Source of the DNA: Cepaea nemoralis
Lineage: Eukaryota > Mollusca > Gastropoda > Stylommatophora > Helicidae
Length of the DNA: 64,000 nucleotides
Reading direction: 5' to 3'
Assembly (NCBI GenBank): GCA_014155875.1
Contig: JACEFZ010027928.1
Location: 96,001-160,000 of the forward strand
Shown here: positions 13,201-27,300 of the stretch, piece after piece
How positions within the stretch are numbered: the stretch's first letter is position 1
How the letters are laid out: the number at the start of each line of letters is the position of its first letter
Notes under the pieces: generated by a model
Told to the model about the DNA's origin: nothing
The model's database searches: none
What the model saw: the letters and a program-made list of their open reading frames with translations, nothing else
Program-made: the position numbers and the translations under genes

Positions 13201-16200
13201 TGGTTAGTCCACTCATCTGCCAACACTGGGGATTGAATCTCAGATCTTTGTGTTTGTCAGTCAACACATTGTTAAAGATGCAATGGTTAGTCCATTCATC
13301 TGCCAACACTGGGGATTAAATCTCAGATCTTTGTGTTTGTCAGTCAACACATTGTTAAAGATGCAGTGGTTAGTCCACTCATCTGCCAACACTGGGGATT
13401 GAATCTCAGATCTTTGTGTTTGTCAGTCAACACATTGTTAAAGATGCAATGGTTAGTCCATTCATCTGCCAACACTGGGGATTAAATCTCAGATCTTTGT
13501 GTTTGTCAGTCAACACATTGTTAAAGATGCAGTGGTTAGTCCACTCATCTGTCAACACTGGGGATTGAATCTCAGATCTTTATGTTTGTCAGTCAACACA
13601 TTGTTAAAGATGCAGTGGTTAGTCCACTCATCTGCCAACACTGGGGATTGAATCTCATATCATTGTGTTTGTCAATCAACACATTGTTGAAGATCAACAT
13701 AACTGTCTTAGTTTGATATTCAGAAATGGTAGGGTTTCTAGGTAGGTGCAACTTTAAGTTTGGGCCAGTCTATTAAAATGTGTATCATGAGTTCTGAACA
13801 AGTAAAGATGGCCAAGGTAATACTGACCATATAACCTCTCCTGTGCCTTTTGACCAAGGAAAATATATTTCTAGCACATATCACCAATATACCTTATGAC
13901 ATTAAATAGGCTTTACTTGTACAAACAATTTACATTACCTCAACTCCAAGGTCTGTAGGGTGTTCTAATTAATGCTAATATACGGGTAATATTGGTTATA
14001 CTGCTTTCTGGTCTGCTAACCACATTTACCTTTAAACTTATTAGTCAGTTTCTTAGTTCTTAGTCAGCCACATCTGTGTGTAAACTTAGCATTTTATTTA
14101 GGTTTACTGCTTCCTAGTTTGCTCTAAAACACATCTGTATGTAAATTTAGCAGTCTGTTTCATGTTTTTCATGTTCCCATGCTATTACCCCCTCAGTGAT
14201 ATCAAAAATAGGGGTGGCTTCTGTCTAACTGATTCTGAAAAATGAATTAATACAAAATATAACAATAAGAAAGCTTGATGAAAGGAGACAAAAAGACAGA
14301 CATGCACACATTTTGACCAAACATTTGGTTGGAATGTTTACTTTTATCAGTGTATTTCCATTTTTTGGAGCTTCCTAATTATATTTTATTTTTATCTATT
14401 TTCCCCACAGTTAAGTTTGGGAAAGGCATGACACAATTTTTCACCTCATATGAGTATAACAAGTCTCAAAAGCAATGTCCCATTTGGGCGCTAATGCTAA
14501 TGTTAGCATAGAATGTATTGTTAATGTATGTTACACTTATGTCATTTTCATTATTCTTTTCTTTTGGGTTACACTGTTGTAATTTAGGTAATTATGTTGC
14601 AGTATGGACTCTATCTTTTTTTAAATTGATCGAGCTTCAAGATTGACCAAACCTAAAATGGGTACCAGGAAGTATTTTGGGAAGTGAAAACAAAGTAGGA
14701 ACTTGACAGGACACCTATTGGTGTGTAAAGATACTTTATTGTGGATTGCTTTGAAGTATTATTTATTATTCCAATATATGAATGAATGAAATTGATGTAA
14801 TGTAAGTAATGTTTTGTTAGCATAGGTTTCATCAGTGTAATGTAGGAAATTATATTATTATAATTCTCTTCGTATTTGATATAGAATAGTTTCATATAAT
14901 TTATTCTCAGCTTTGTTAATCAAATTTAGCTTTATTCTTGCATAATCAGTTTTCTTAGTTTTCATGTTTAAAAAGTACATATTTCAAACTCTAAAAGTAC
15001 AAGAATTTAATTTGTTAATTATTTTTTAATGTAGTTTTGGGCATAAATTTAAGATACCTTTGAACTTTATATGGTCTGAATATGTTCAAAATTTAAGGAC
15101 AAACAAAGAACTAATACAAATGTACAGACCCTTATCTGGTATTGATAGTTCGGCAATTTTGAATAAATGGCAAGGAAGGTATATACTGGACATATCCATG
15201 ATGATGCGCCTTTGGGGACATTCGCGAAGAAGATGAAAGGAGATTGTGAAATTATGTTAAGAACTGGTTATTGAAAACAAGTAACATCATCAAGGTTAGA
15301 AAGAAGTGGAAACAAATGTGGCAAAGGGTTATTGGTTCAGGTAGTTTAAGAAGAAGAGTTTTATGACTGGTTATATTTATATAGATGATCATGTCATACG
15401 GAGCTTGTAGATTAGCTAATCTGTAACATCATTGTTTTCTAGAGGTGGCTACACCAGGAGTCCAGAAGATGGTGGTGAGTTGCAGCGTTCCTCACAGAGC
15501 TGTGGACTTGAAATGTTGCGAAGAGGTGGGCTTATTCTGTTCTGTGATTATGTGGTAAGTTTGTCAACTTTGTGTCACTGTATTTGTTAAATAATTGCTG
15601 CTATACATGATATACAAGTAGTTAGAAGGTTACTTTGCTACTTACGTTTTGAATCGGGCATTGCTGTTATTGGTCATTATATAAACAATTTATGTTATGC
15701 TGTTGACATCCCTGATAGCAACAAGTCAGAAGGAATTGCAGAAAGTGATCGATGCAGCCATTCTAGAAAGTGTGAAAAGGGCCTCAGCTTGAATATTAAG
15801 TAAACAAAAGTAATGATAATATTCGAGAAACAGATCATTACTTGAATGTACAATAAAAGTCAATGGTATTAATTTGGGGAAGCACAGACATTCAAGTATC
15901 TAAGCTCATTGATACCATCAGATGGGAGATGTATCACATAGATAAAGAATAGAATAGGAAAGGTAAAAACATTTAAGTTCAAAAGCTCCGATTATCAATA
16001 AATCAATCAGATGCCTTCTTCACAATGAAGGTTGGCTGTGATGGATCTCCAACACCCGCAGAAGTCGGATGTGTCAGCCTAACGGCGCAAGAACACAGCT
16101 CTGCTGTAAACAGAAGAAGATCTCCAACACTGTCTGTCTCTATCTAGCCACTTTAGTAACTTTTTCTAAATTCCTTTTTAATTATATAGTTGGATACCTC

Positions 16201-19200
16201 TTGAAAAAAAACCCAAATCCAATGGTACCTTATTCAAGCCTGCAGGTCAATTCTAAGCAGAGATATTAATGTTTGTGTGTCAGTTTATCATTTAATATGA
16301 ATGCTAAGCTGTTGATCCCAAGCAATTTAAAAATTAGCTCATAGAAAAAACTGCAACACCAACAAAGAGCGAACTTGATAATGTGAATAAAGATGATGTG
16401 GCTCCAGTAACTTAACACCGTTTTATTTGGTGTCAACAGATTATCCATATAATATAGTGTCACTATTGACTTAAATATCGTCTATCTAACGTGCGCACCG
16501 TTAAATATGTTCACACCTGCCTGATTTGTTCACTTTGCCACTAAGCCTATTTCCATTCCACCATCCTGTGCTCCTGGCCGTTACGTTTTCTTGATAGGTT
16601 CAGTTAGTTCCATAGTTGCCTTCTAACAATTGCCTCCGGTTATTATCCACTTGAAGCTCAAATATATTTCCTTGCATCCAAACATCCACTTTAGTTCCAC
16701 AATCGAAAACACATGTCACCTTGACCAAGTCACCACAGCGTATATCTTCTTCTTGTCCTGTGACGTCTCCTGTCGCTTAGTTTCCTTGGTTCATGATCCG
16801 TTCTAGTGCATCCTTAGGAAAAATCCTTTTATCCTTGTTTTGGCGTGTTCGACATCTGGCAATGAACAAAGAGAAAAATGCTATTTTACACTTTGACAAA
16901 ATGTGATCTACACACTCACACCACTGATAGTAACACAGACGCAAACGGAGATTACAACCGCCAATGTTTTCTAACTAAAGGGGAGATAATTGCTCCTGAT
17001 TTTATATACATATGTACACACACACAGCATTGTATGTACCGGCATGCCATGCTGTGATGACGTCACTCAGCATGCACTGACAGCGCTTGCTGACTGTTAG
17101 ATTCATTTTGACCAGAGAAGTCCTGTTAAAAAGTTGCAAAATTATCAATGATCTTGTCCTTGTAGAGCGATGAAAAATTGCACATATAAACAATAATGGG
17201 TGGTGAATGTACACATGCATTCATTATCATGTTAATCACTCTGAATACTCCATAACAATGTTAAATGGTCATAGATGGAGTATGACAAGGAAAACTGCCA
17301 TCTCCCACCATTGAAATACCACATTACAGCATGCAATCTTCATAATTTCAGTGTGAAATTGACTGATAGCTTAAATAGTCGAAACTTACAAAATACACGT
17401 AAATATGGATGCTAAATTTAATAATACATAGTAGAACAATTTAATATTTACCGCTTAGAATAGGCAGCCTGGTTCTCCAAGTATAACAAGGATTCCCTGA
17501 ATGCGCCAGAAATGCAGAATAAAAAATGAGGTGGGAAAAACTATATCAAGTAATTGGTGTCTGTTTTAATCCGATCTTGAAATAATCATGGAATTTAACA
17601 TCATGAGTGCGCTTACTGTCCCCATATCGGAGACACAAAAACAAATATCCGAAGGTAACCGCAAAAAAAAATTCTGGTAAAATTCGGCAAACCTGAACTG
17701 TAGTTCCTATCTCTATCCTTGATTGTAAATTCTGTCAGACTGCTATTCATCCATCTCCTGATGTTATCTTCCCACTTGTATCGCTGTCTACCTCTTGCTC
17801 ACTTGCCTTCAGCCTTACCCTTCAGTATGGTTTTTACAAGAGTGTTATGTCTTTTAATGTGGCTAAAATATTTCACTTGCCTCTTTTTAATTTCTTTCAT
17901 CGACTCTCTTTTCATTCCCAGTTTTTCTAGAACTTCTGTATTTAATTGCTTTCATTTCCATGAAATACAACATATTCTTTTGTATATTCACGTCCACGGG
18001 CCTCTATTCATCTTTGTAACTGTATGACCAAAACTGAATTTCTCAATCCCCACTTGAAACAATAGCTATATGAAACAAATGTGTTGAATTGCTACATAGA
18101 ACCTGTACTTTTGTTTGGATGTGAAGCGTGTACAATGAGCAGACAAGCTTATCGGCATAGGCACATGATGGATGATGATGATAAATTGCTTGTTCATTGT
18201 CCAGGCTTTCCGCATCTGATTACAGTTGTTACTTTCCTAATTTTCCAATTATTTAACATTTTGTTCTTGTATGTAACTTTCCTACACATCCACACATGTA
18301 GTTGCATTGTTGTTACCGATCATTCATTTACTTCATGTTCACAAATTAGTCAGCTCCATATAGCTCTGAACATTAGTACTGTAAGACTTTGTTGAGTGGG
18401 ATGTCATAAAACTTATTTCTTTCAGTGTGAAAACCTGAGTGATGCTGAACACATGACCTGGCTGATAATCAATCATGTCAGTGACCTCATTCTGTTGTCA
18501 CAGGAGTCACCTGTGCAGGATTTTATTGGGTGAGCTATCAGAGTTGTCTTATATAGTGGGAATGGAAGTGGTAGACATTCATAGTGAGACCACAGTTTTT
18601 GGCAGAAGGTTTTAGCTTTACATTTTTGTTTTAACTGAGTTCATTCATGGGGATGAAAGACAATGATATTTCTTAGAAGTATCATTCTGGATTGTTGTTT
18701 GCTTTTAGTGTAGATGAAAAATTACTTTTGTAATTAAATGTTGGCATGTGAAATAAATATATTCCATAACCATTTACAGGGCAGACGCTTGTCCGTTTTT
18801 TAGCCCTGAACGGGCAAGATTTTTTCAGGTTTGGTAAAATTTCGGGTCGCGTTAGTAAAAACATCACAAATAAGGTGTTAGTCAACCGATTTTAGTTAAA
18901 TAAACAACACAATGAAGGGAAAAGCATGCAGAATATGTTACTCACATGATAGTTGTTGGTAATCCATATATGAACACAAATATTTATGAAATACAGCATG
19001 TTGTTTGTGATTTTCCGTCATCTATACGGCAATTTACAAACACATTTTCAGAATCATAATCACTTTCTTTAAAGTCCGACTCAGACTGCTAATGCAAAGT
19101 AACGCTTTGCACTGATATCTAGCTCCGATTAATAGTCAACTTCATGCCCTTTAATGTAACTTAAATTGAACCTAGCGAAATCTCGGATATTACTTGAAGA

Positions 19201-22200
19201 ATCGCCGAAATCCATTTTGAAAAACGGCGTAAAAATCCCGAAAACTATCAAAAAAAGTCCGTAAAAGTCCGTTAAAATTCATAATAGCGCGTTTACAAAT
19301 GGCAGCCACGTTGTCAAGCTATCGGCGAAAGTAGCCATCGGAAGTGTCGGAAAGCCGAGAGATCGCGTTTTTACAATGCATAATAGTATCGGACGTAATC
19401 GGCCGATCCGCTCATTTAAGCGAACGGCCGCTCTGCCCTGTAAAGGGTTAAAGGAATGATTTGATTTATCTGAAAAAGTTGGGTACACTAAATGATAACT
19501 GCCTATTAAGTGGCCTTAATTTATCAGTGCTCACTGTCCTGCAGACATACACCAGCAGTTACATGAAATATGTAATTATAGTTTGTGGTAGTCAGGTGAA
19601 AAGAGTAAAGATTATGTATTTATTATGTATTGAGGGTATATCATACAACCTGAGACTTAAATAGACTGGGTGTAGGTAAGATAACTAAGGATGTTATACT
19701 CTCCCTTGATCCTAGTGCATCAAAACTCCTAACCTTGTATATGGGCAGAAAACTAGGAGGAATCATGTGAATGGTGTGCATATTTTGTTTGTGTGTGTGT
19801 TTTTGTTGTTGTTTGAACTCAAGCGTAGTCCATACACACTACTTCTGGTAGTGCTGGACTGAATTTTGCGTGTGGATTTGTTTTTCCTATTAACATTGTG
19901 CCTCACCATCAAATGAACCCACTCTGACTTCAGCGGTACTTTTAATTTACATTCCCAAGATAAGTACGAGAGGTCAACATTTTAGTCCAACTGTCCGATG
20001 TAGGTTTGGTGTGCATATTAATAATCTCTTGACGGTTACAAATGAAAAGAGTTGACCAAACAGGTTGCTGTCCAGGAAGAATTTCAGTTTTAGAACAGAA
20101 AGAATATTTATAGCATGTGTGATTCTCATGTGTGTTGCCAGAGCCCATAAGGGAAGCTAAGAGTACTAACACTGTAGTCTATTGTGCATGTTGTAAGAGG
20201 CACCTTAGGAGGGTTGACATGAGAATTTCCACTACATCCTGTAGAAAACTTTAGCTACAAAATCTAACCAATCATGTACAAGTTTACAAATTGCTTGGCT
20301 TGAGTTGGTTGATGCCCTATGTTCCATTGAGAGATGAAAGACAGAAGAAGAAGAATGTGTGATTCTACTTGACACACATTGGGATCCTTGCTGGTGCTAG
20401 GAAGTTTGTGTACAAACAATAGGTCATCCTAGCCTTGTTACATGGGTACCATATATTTCTCAGAGGATTAAAGTAATATCTTATCATACCACATTTTGTC
20501 TTCCATTCACTCACCATACATGTGGGCTTAGAATATGTCATAATAGTTGCACACACGGTTACTTACTACTGCTGTTAGTTACCATCATTATCATGGGCGG
20601 TCATTGTTTGCCATCTCAACAATCACCAGTCTTGGATCAAGCAATTTTGTTTTTATATCTTTGTCTTCTTCTTATGGTTTTCTCATCAATTTTGCCAGTG
20701 GTAGTTAAGTTACAAGTTAATTTCTCTTCATGATGTGTCCAAAAATCCTGGCTGTCAACATCGAATTTCTTTAACACTTTTAGGATGGGAGGGCCGAGAT
20801 TTTAGCTATGATGTCACGACGGGCGACTTGCCAAAACAACGATCCACCGATTTAATCGGCCCCGTTGTAAGAACTGCTTTGATTGGTTTGCTTTTAATAG
20901 TACACACCAATCGAATGCTCCCTTGTAATCCCCAGCCATTCTAGTTTGCAAATGGCTGCTTGGCAAACGCAATTCAAACAAACGGATATAAATTTGTGAC
21001 TTTTTTAGCGAAGTAACCCAATGTTTAGTTATTTTTGATTTTTAAAATGGCCAGCTTTGAACCCGAAGACGTGCTAGCATTGACTAGCTCTGATAGTAGC
21101 GATTTTGACAGTTCAGGACTGTCAAATCATGACTGTAGTGATACTGAAAGTGCGTGTGAAGATGCAGACCTCGCGTCCCCATGGTTTAAGTGTATTGGGA
21201 CTGAAAGAAGATCGTGTTGATCCATAGCCATTCATGGAGATGTCCGGACCAAAACACATGCCACCAGATGATAGCCCACCTATTATGTATTTGGAGTTGT
21301 TTCTCACACTGAAACTTATTAAATTGTTTGTGAAAGAAACAAACAGATATGCCAGGCAGTTTCTATATAGTGCAATCCTCAAGAGAAGGTCTGTGGCTCA
21401 CAGTTGGGTTGAGGTTACTGTGAATGAAATGAGGGCCTTCATAGCCATAATTCTCAACATGGGTTTGGTTCAAAAGTCCAACAAATGTCAAAAGGGACTT
21501 CATGGTTGTTGTTTTTCTAACCATGAGTGGTTAAAATTATTATAAAGTGGTTTAGGTATTAAATGAGGAAATCTTAGGTGAGTACCATTTTTAACCCTTT
21601 ACCGGGCGTAGCGGCTGAAAGCGGCTTTACCCATGGACGGGCAAAGCGTCCGAAAGTGTCCGTGAATACTGAGCATTTTAAAAACGCGATTTTGCGGCTT
21701 TCCGAGACCTCTGATTGTCTACTTTCGGTTTTTCGCCGATAGCTTGACAACGTGGCCGCCATTTGCAAGTGTTTACTTTGAATTTAAACAGATTTTAAAA
21801 AATAGATTTGGGGGGTTTGCGCTTTGTATTTTAAAATGGATTTCGATGACTCTTCAAGTGATACTGGAGATTTCGCTGGGTTCAATTTAAGTGACATTTA
21901 AGTGCACGAAGATGACTGAATTGCAGCTAGATATAAGTGATACCAGTGTGGACAGTGTACATACACACTTTGAAGACTTTGAAGAAGTGATTCTAACTCT
22001 GAAAATTTGTTTGTAAATTGCCGTATAGATGACTGACAATCACAAACAATACGTTGTATTTTGTAAATATTTGTGTTCATGTGTGGATTAGCGGTAACAT
22101 TCACGTGAGTAAAATATTCTGCATGCTTTTCCCTTCATTTTGCTGTTTATTTGACTAAAATTTGTTGACTAAATACTGATATGTGATGTTTTTACTAGCG

Positions 22201-22442
22201 TAACACGATATTTTACCAAACCTGAAAAAATCTTGCCCGTTCAAGGCTTAAAAATGGACAAGTGTCTGCACCTGTAAAGGGTTAAAAAAATATGTTTTAT
22301 TAATAAATATATTGTGTTATGAAATATTTTATGTTTCTCAAAATGCAGATGAGGTCACCAAATTTGCATAAACATGAACAAAATAACTTCAATCATACAC
22401 AGAAATAAACTTTAGTATATATTCTCTTTAAGAATATATATA

Positions 22443-22507
<65 letters not shown>

Positions 22508-24337
22508 TTTTAGGCTAAGGGCTTGCGAACGCGGTTTGTGAGCCCGTATACCCGGGTTCGAAACACAGCGGTGCTGGTTTTTTTCAAAAAAGGTATAGGG
22601 GCCGGTCGTTCAGAAGCAATGGCAAACTACTGAACATAACACTTGCCTAGACAGCTGAAAATGCTGGTGTTGACAGCAACATCCCGTAAGGGATATGCAA
22701 CCAAAAAAAAAAAAAAAAAAAATAGGGTTCTAATATTTTTTTTTTGAATTTTCAGAATTGTCACTTAGTCATTTCTGTACTCCAAAGAAATGACTCCGTC
22801 TTCTTCAGAGGGAAAGCTAAATTTGGCCCAATGTTGTTCTGTCCTAAAAGGGTTAATAAATTTATGATTTTAATTTTGTTTCTGGAAGGATTGTCACATT
22901 TTTCTGTCTATCCATGGTATTCTGTACATTTTCCTCAGAGACCACATTTCCACTGCCATAGGATGTTTCTCAGGGTGTCTTCTATTAGTTGTACAAAGGG
23001 ATATTATTGCACACATGAAGAGACGAGAGAGTTAAGAGTAGTAGTATAAAAATTGTGACTTTCAGTGCAATGTTGAATGAATTGATACAATTTCTAACGT
23101 TGCATGTTTGTGTTGTACAGTGCCATACATAGAAACCCAGCAGCCAGTAGCTTGTTCATTCAGGCCATTCATGCACGAGGAGACAGCATTACCAAAGTAA
23201 GTTATTTCTTCTTCTAAATCTTCAGAGAACAGATGTAAATATCACAACAATTAGTATACACCTGTAAACCACAAACTGTTCTAATTGTAATGTGCATGTT
23301 AAATTAAATGGGTTCAGTGAAAATGATGTAAAACCATTAACATTCCAATTGCATGTCAACAGATCCAGAGACCATCACTTGATGGGTGACCTACTGTAAC
23401 TAGCACATAGACTTTTCTTAGTTATCATTGTTGACATTGTTTTATTTTGATTTATTTGGTTGTTTCGGGACTTGAGATTTAAATATTGAACACAACCCAC
23501 TACTGGCAACGCTGATCGTATTCTGGTATGAACCTAAGGCCTATCCACATCAATGCGGAAGCACTAGACTCGAGTTTCGCTCTCGTTTGAGCTCGTCAGT
23601 AGTGCATATCTTGACCGGATCCGGAAACAAACCCTGGATCACCAGCATGTGAAGCGGGTGTGTAAACACTAGACCACGTGGCACACACTGGAAATTGATT
23701 ATTTCATTGATGATGAAAGTTCTGTGACTGTTCCATTACATATTTAAGGTTGATGCCTGCCTGGGTTATTACAACAAACAAGTTCAGTGTAGCAATGTTC
23801 AGACAGGTCTCCTCCTCTTCAGTGTTTAACCATAACACACAGTCAAAATTTAAACATATCGAGACAAAATGAAAAATAATCTCATCCTAAAAATCTTTGA
23901 TATGATTGGTCACAAGAAATATATAAAGGAAATGAGAGATACAAATACGTGTCACGAAGGAGATAAAGAAATTATAATGAAGAGCATATGCATGAAGAAA
24001 TAGTATAGTACTGCCAGTAATGTGAAGGAAGAGGAAGTTAGACAAGTGTGTGTCCAATCAAATGCAGCCAGTAATACTGATCATTGCCATATTCATTAAG
24101 TGTTATCATCCCCTAGACTCCCCGGGAAGGTTAACCCGGTCAACAAATGCCCGCAGAAGTCGGGTGTGTCGGCCTAACGGCGCAAGAACGCAGCTCTGTT
24201 GTAAACAGGCACAACGCAATCATGTCCACAAAAAAAAACTCCAGATGAGCGCAGAAGAAGAAGAAGATCTCCTAGACGTCATGCTTGTGTTGCTCTTTTT
24301 AATTCCTTGTATCCCTGCTCAATGGACAAAGTATATA

Positions 24338-24378
<41 letters not shown>

Positions 24379-27300
24379 TGGCTGCCAGGTCGATCCAGTC
24401 TAGTCTAAAATAGACACCATGAAGTGTTCTGAGAAGTAAAGGCAGCCAGCATATTCACCACACCACCCGCACTGAGTGCTGATTGGTCTATGAAAATGTA
24501 GGTTTAGTACTAGATACCCAGTATGCCTCTAGGCATCTTAAAGGATCTTATACTTCACTTACTGTAATCAGTCTTCTTCAGTATTGGATTCTTGTTGGAT
24601 AGATATGTTTGTTCTTCTTATCATCCAGTGAATATTTGACACTCTTCTGTAACATTTATATTCAACTAGCTGACCCGGCCCGGCTTCGCCCAGGCCCTGG
24701 AGGGGATCTATCTATCTATCAGTCTGTCTGTCTGCTTGTTTGTCTGTCTGTCTGGCTGACCCGGCCCGGCTTCACCCAGTCCCTGGTGGGGAGCATCTCA
24801 TTTAATTCATATACGTAGTCATATAAGCTCTCCCGTTCCTGACTATCTGTTTGTCTGTCTATCTGTCTGTCTGTCTGTCCCGGCCCGGCTTCACCCAGTC
24901 CCTGGTGGGGAGCATCTCATTTAATTCATATACGTAGTCATATAAGCTCTCCCGTTCCCGACTGTCTGTCTGTCTATCTGTCTGTCTGTCTGACCCGGCC
25001 CGGCTTCACCCAGTCCCTGGTGGGGAGCATGTCATTTAATTCATATAAGTAGTCAAATAAGCTTCCGTTCCCGACTATCTGTCTATCTATCTGACCCGGC
25101 GTGGTTTCGCCCAGCTCCTGGCGCACAGTAACTTAAAAGAATGTCCTTCCACACACCATTCATTATTGTTAATGAAAACTGTTTTTAATCACCGACATGA
25201 CAGTTGATAAGTTCTTTAAGCAGAAAAAGATGGGTTACCATGTTATGCATTATGCATTATTTTTATGAAAACTTTGAAAATGCCTTAAAGATTATATCAT
25301 TATTTATTATAACTCATATGCCTGAAAATAACTATAGACAAAGAGTTTAACAATAGTGCAAGTAAGTCCAACAATATGACTATAAAGTATATAGAAATGT
25401 TATTAAAAGTTATGCCCCTTGAAATAACTTTTCTAGAGTGAAGTCCCCCTGCTATATAGAAATTATATAATGAAAAATGAAAAAGTAAATGTTATTAAAT
25501 AAGTAGACGATTTTACACTAAGAAACTATTATAGTCGGTTGCACAGGAATGAAAGGAAGACGTGTAGAAAATTTCATCTCAATCGGATGTACCGTTATCG
25601 AACGCATCCAATACATAGCTGACCACAAACACACAAAACCACATACACTCTGTTTTATAGATATTGATGATGGATATGTGCTTTTCAGCTGATTTGTTGA
25701 AAGTTTTGCAACTGTATGTTACCACAGGAAATATATATGCTTTTAGTATTCTTATATTTGTTCTATCTGTTCCACTCTATAACAGATGTGTTTGCATTAG
25801 TTATGGAGAAAATAAGAATCATAATATTTCAGTAGCAGAGCATACATTGTTTACTTATTGAATGCTTTTGCTGTTCTCAAATGTGATTTGAATTTGTTTA
25901 GCCATCCATGGTAAAGCGGACTTTAAAATGTTTGGATGCTATCCATGCTTCACAAAGTGGTTCGCTGGTGGCACTGTTGATAGACAAGTTCTTGGGCTGC
26001 CATCGCTTGGCAATAACTCGAATGACAGACTCAATAGTGTGCCAGCGTCTGGAGAGCTTACTTGGTGAAACTGCAGAGGTGAGATGTTTGTGTGTTGCTA
26101 ATCGTGTCTTCTGGTGCCAATCAGCTAGTGATTTGGTTTTCCATTTAACAGCAGTTATTTAATTGCTATACCTAGAATGACCAGAGTAACTTAACAATTG
26201 CCTGGAAGAAACTAATAAAAGTAGAACATTATACATCCAGGGAGGTTAGTCAGGTCAACAAACGCCGAAGAAGCCAGATTTATCAATTTAATGTTGCAAA
26301 TATCGCAGCTCTACTAACACATAACACATTACATCCAAAGCAAACATTTTGGATTAATGATGATGAAGAAGAAGAAGTCAACAGCATACCACAGCAAGCA
26401 ATGATGTACAGACCAGATGGAAACAGAGGAAGAGGCCGACCACGTAAACGTTGGACGGAGGGAATAGCAGAGTCCATGGGAATATCGATATATGAAGCCC
26501 ATAATCGGGCACTCTCACGAAGTTTATACTTCACCTCGACACCGCAAGGTACAAGAGGAACATGATGAGATGAGATGAGAAGAAGAAGAAGATGCATAAC
26601 ATCAAGAAAGAGACAAAGATTTTTATTTGGGCATATACTGAGAGGAGAGACATTGGAGAACATTGTGATGATGAGAGATCAGCAGTAGCTGAGGCATGCT
26701 GAGGAAAATGATACCAGTTGGTCTAAGATGATCACATGGAGGAATATCAAGGGTAGAATTGATTCAGAACACCAGTGACTGAGATCTGTGGAGAGACACA
26801 AACATCTACATTACTTTGCAGGGCATATGATAATGATAACATTTAATGTGTTTGCTGACAGTATATAATCTCATAATTGTTTCCATGTGTCTTGCCAACT
26901 GACATGGGCAATTATGCCTTTCTACAACCCTTGCTCTCTAATACTAATCATCAATTGAGAGGAAATTAATGGTATGGGAGTTTTTGATCCAGTAAAGGTA
27001 TTGTATTACACATAAATATCAATTGGGGAACCTCTTGAGGCCACTAAGACAGTTCATAAATATACATAAATGTATTGTTTGGCACTCATAGAAGTAGGGG
27101 AAAGAAGTAAAGACTAGAGGATGCACCCAGCAGACAACAGACAAATTTAAAGCGGTAATTACCAGCCGGGATTTGAACCTGTCACCTTCAAATCACATCA
27201 GTGCCACGCTGCAGGAAAAAGTGTACTTCTACGCATGATCACCTAGACACCCCTAAAAATGTCTTCATTAGCCAGGTCTATCATCCACATGAACCCACAA

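Larger units (their letters stand above)
20771..22856 (+). mobile_element. piggyBac element, internally deleted, with nested insertions
   Basis: The left end TTAACACTTTTAGGATGG and the right end (read inward) TTAACCCTTTTAGGACAG are matching inverted repeats. Both carry TTAA, the piggyBac target duplication. Inside are remnants of the transposase N-terminus (21035-21545), a MITE (21591-22285), a (TA)n run and a poly-A-tailed SINE-A (22512-22722). No catalytic-domain sequence remains. It lies in the HTT intron between w10 and w11. Confidence 0.88.

Noticed and set aside
26283..26663. 126-codon minus-strand frame as a gene
   Set aside because: It is the antisense of a LINE 3' end and a SINE-E tail.
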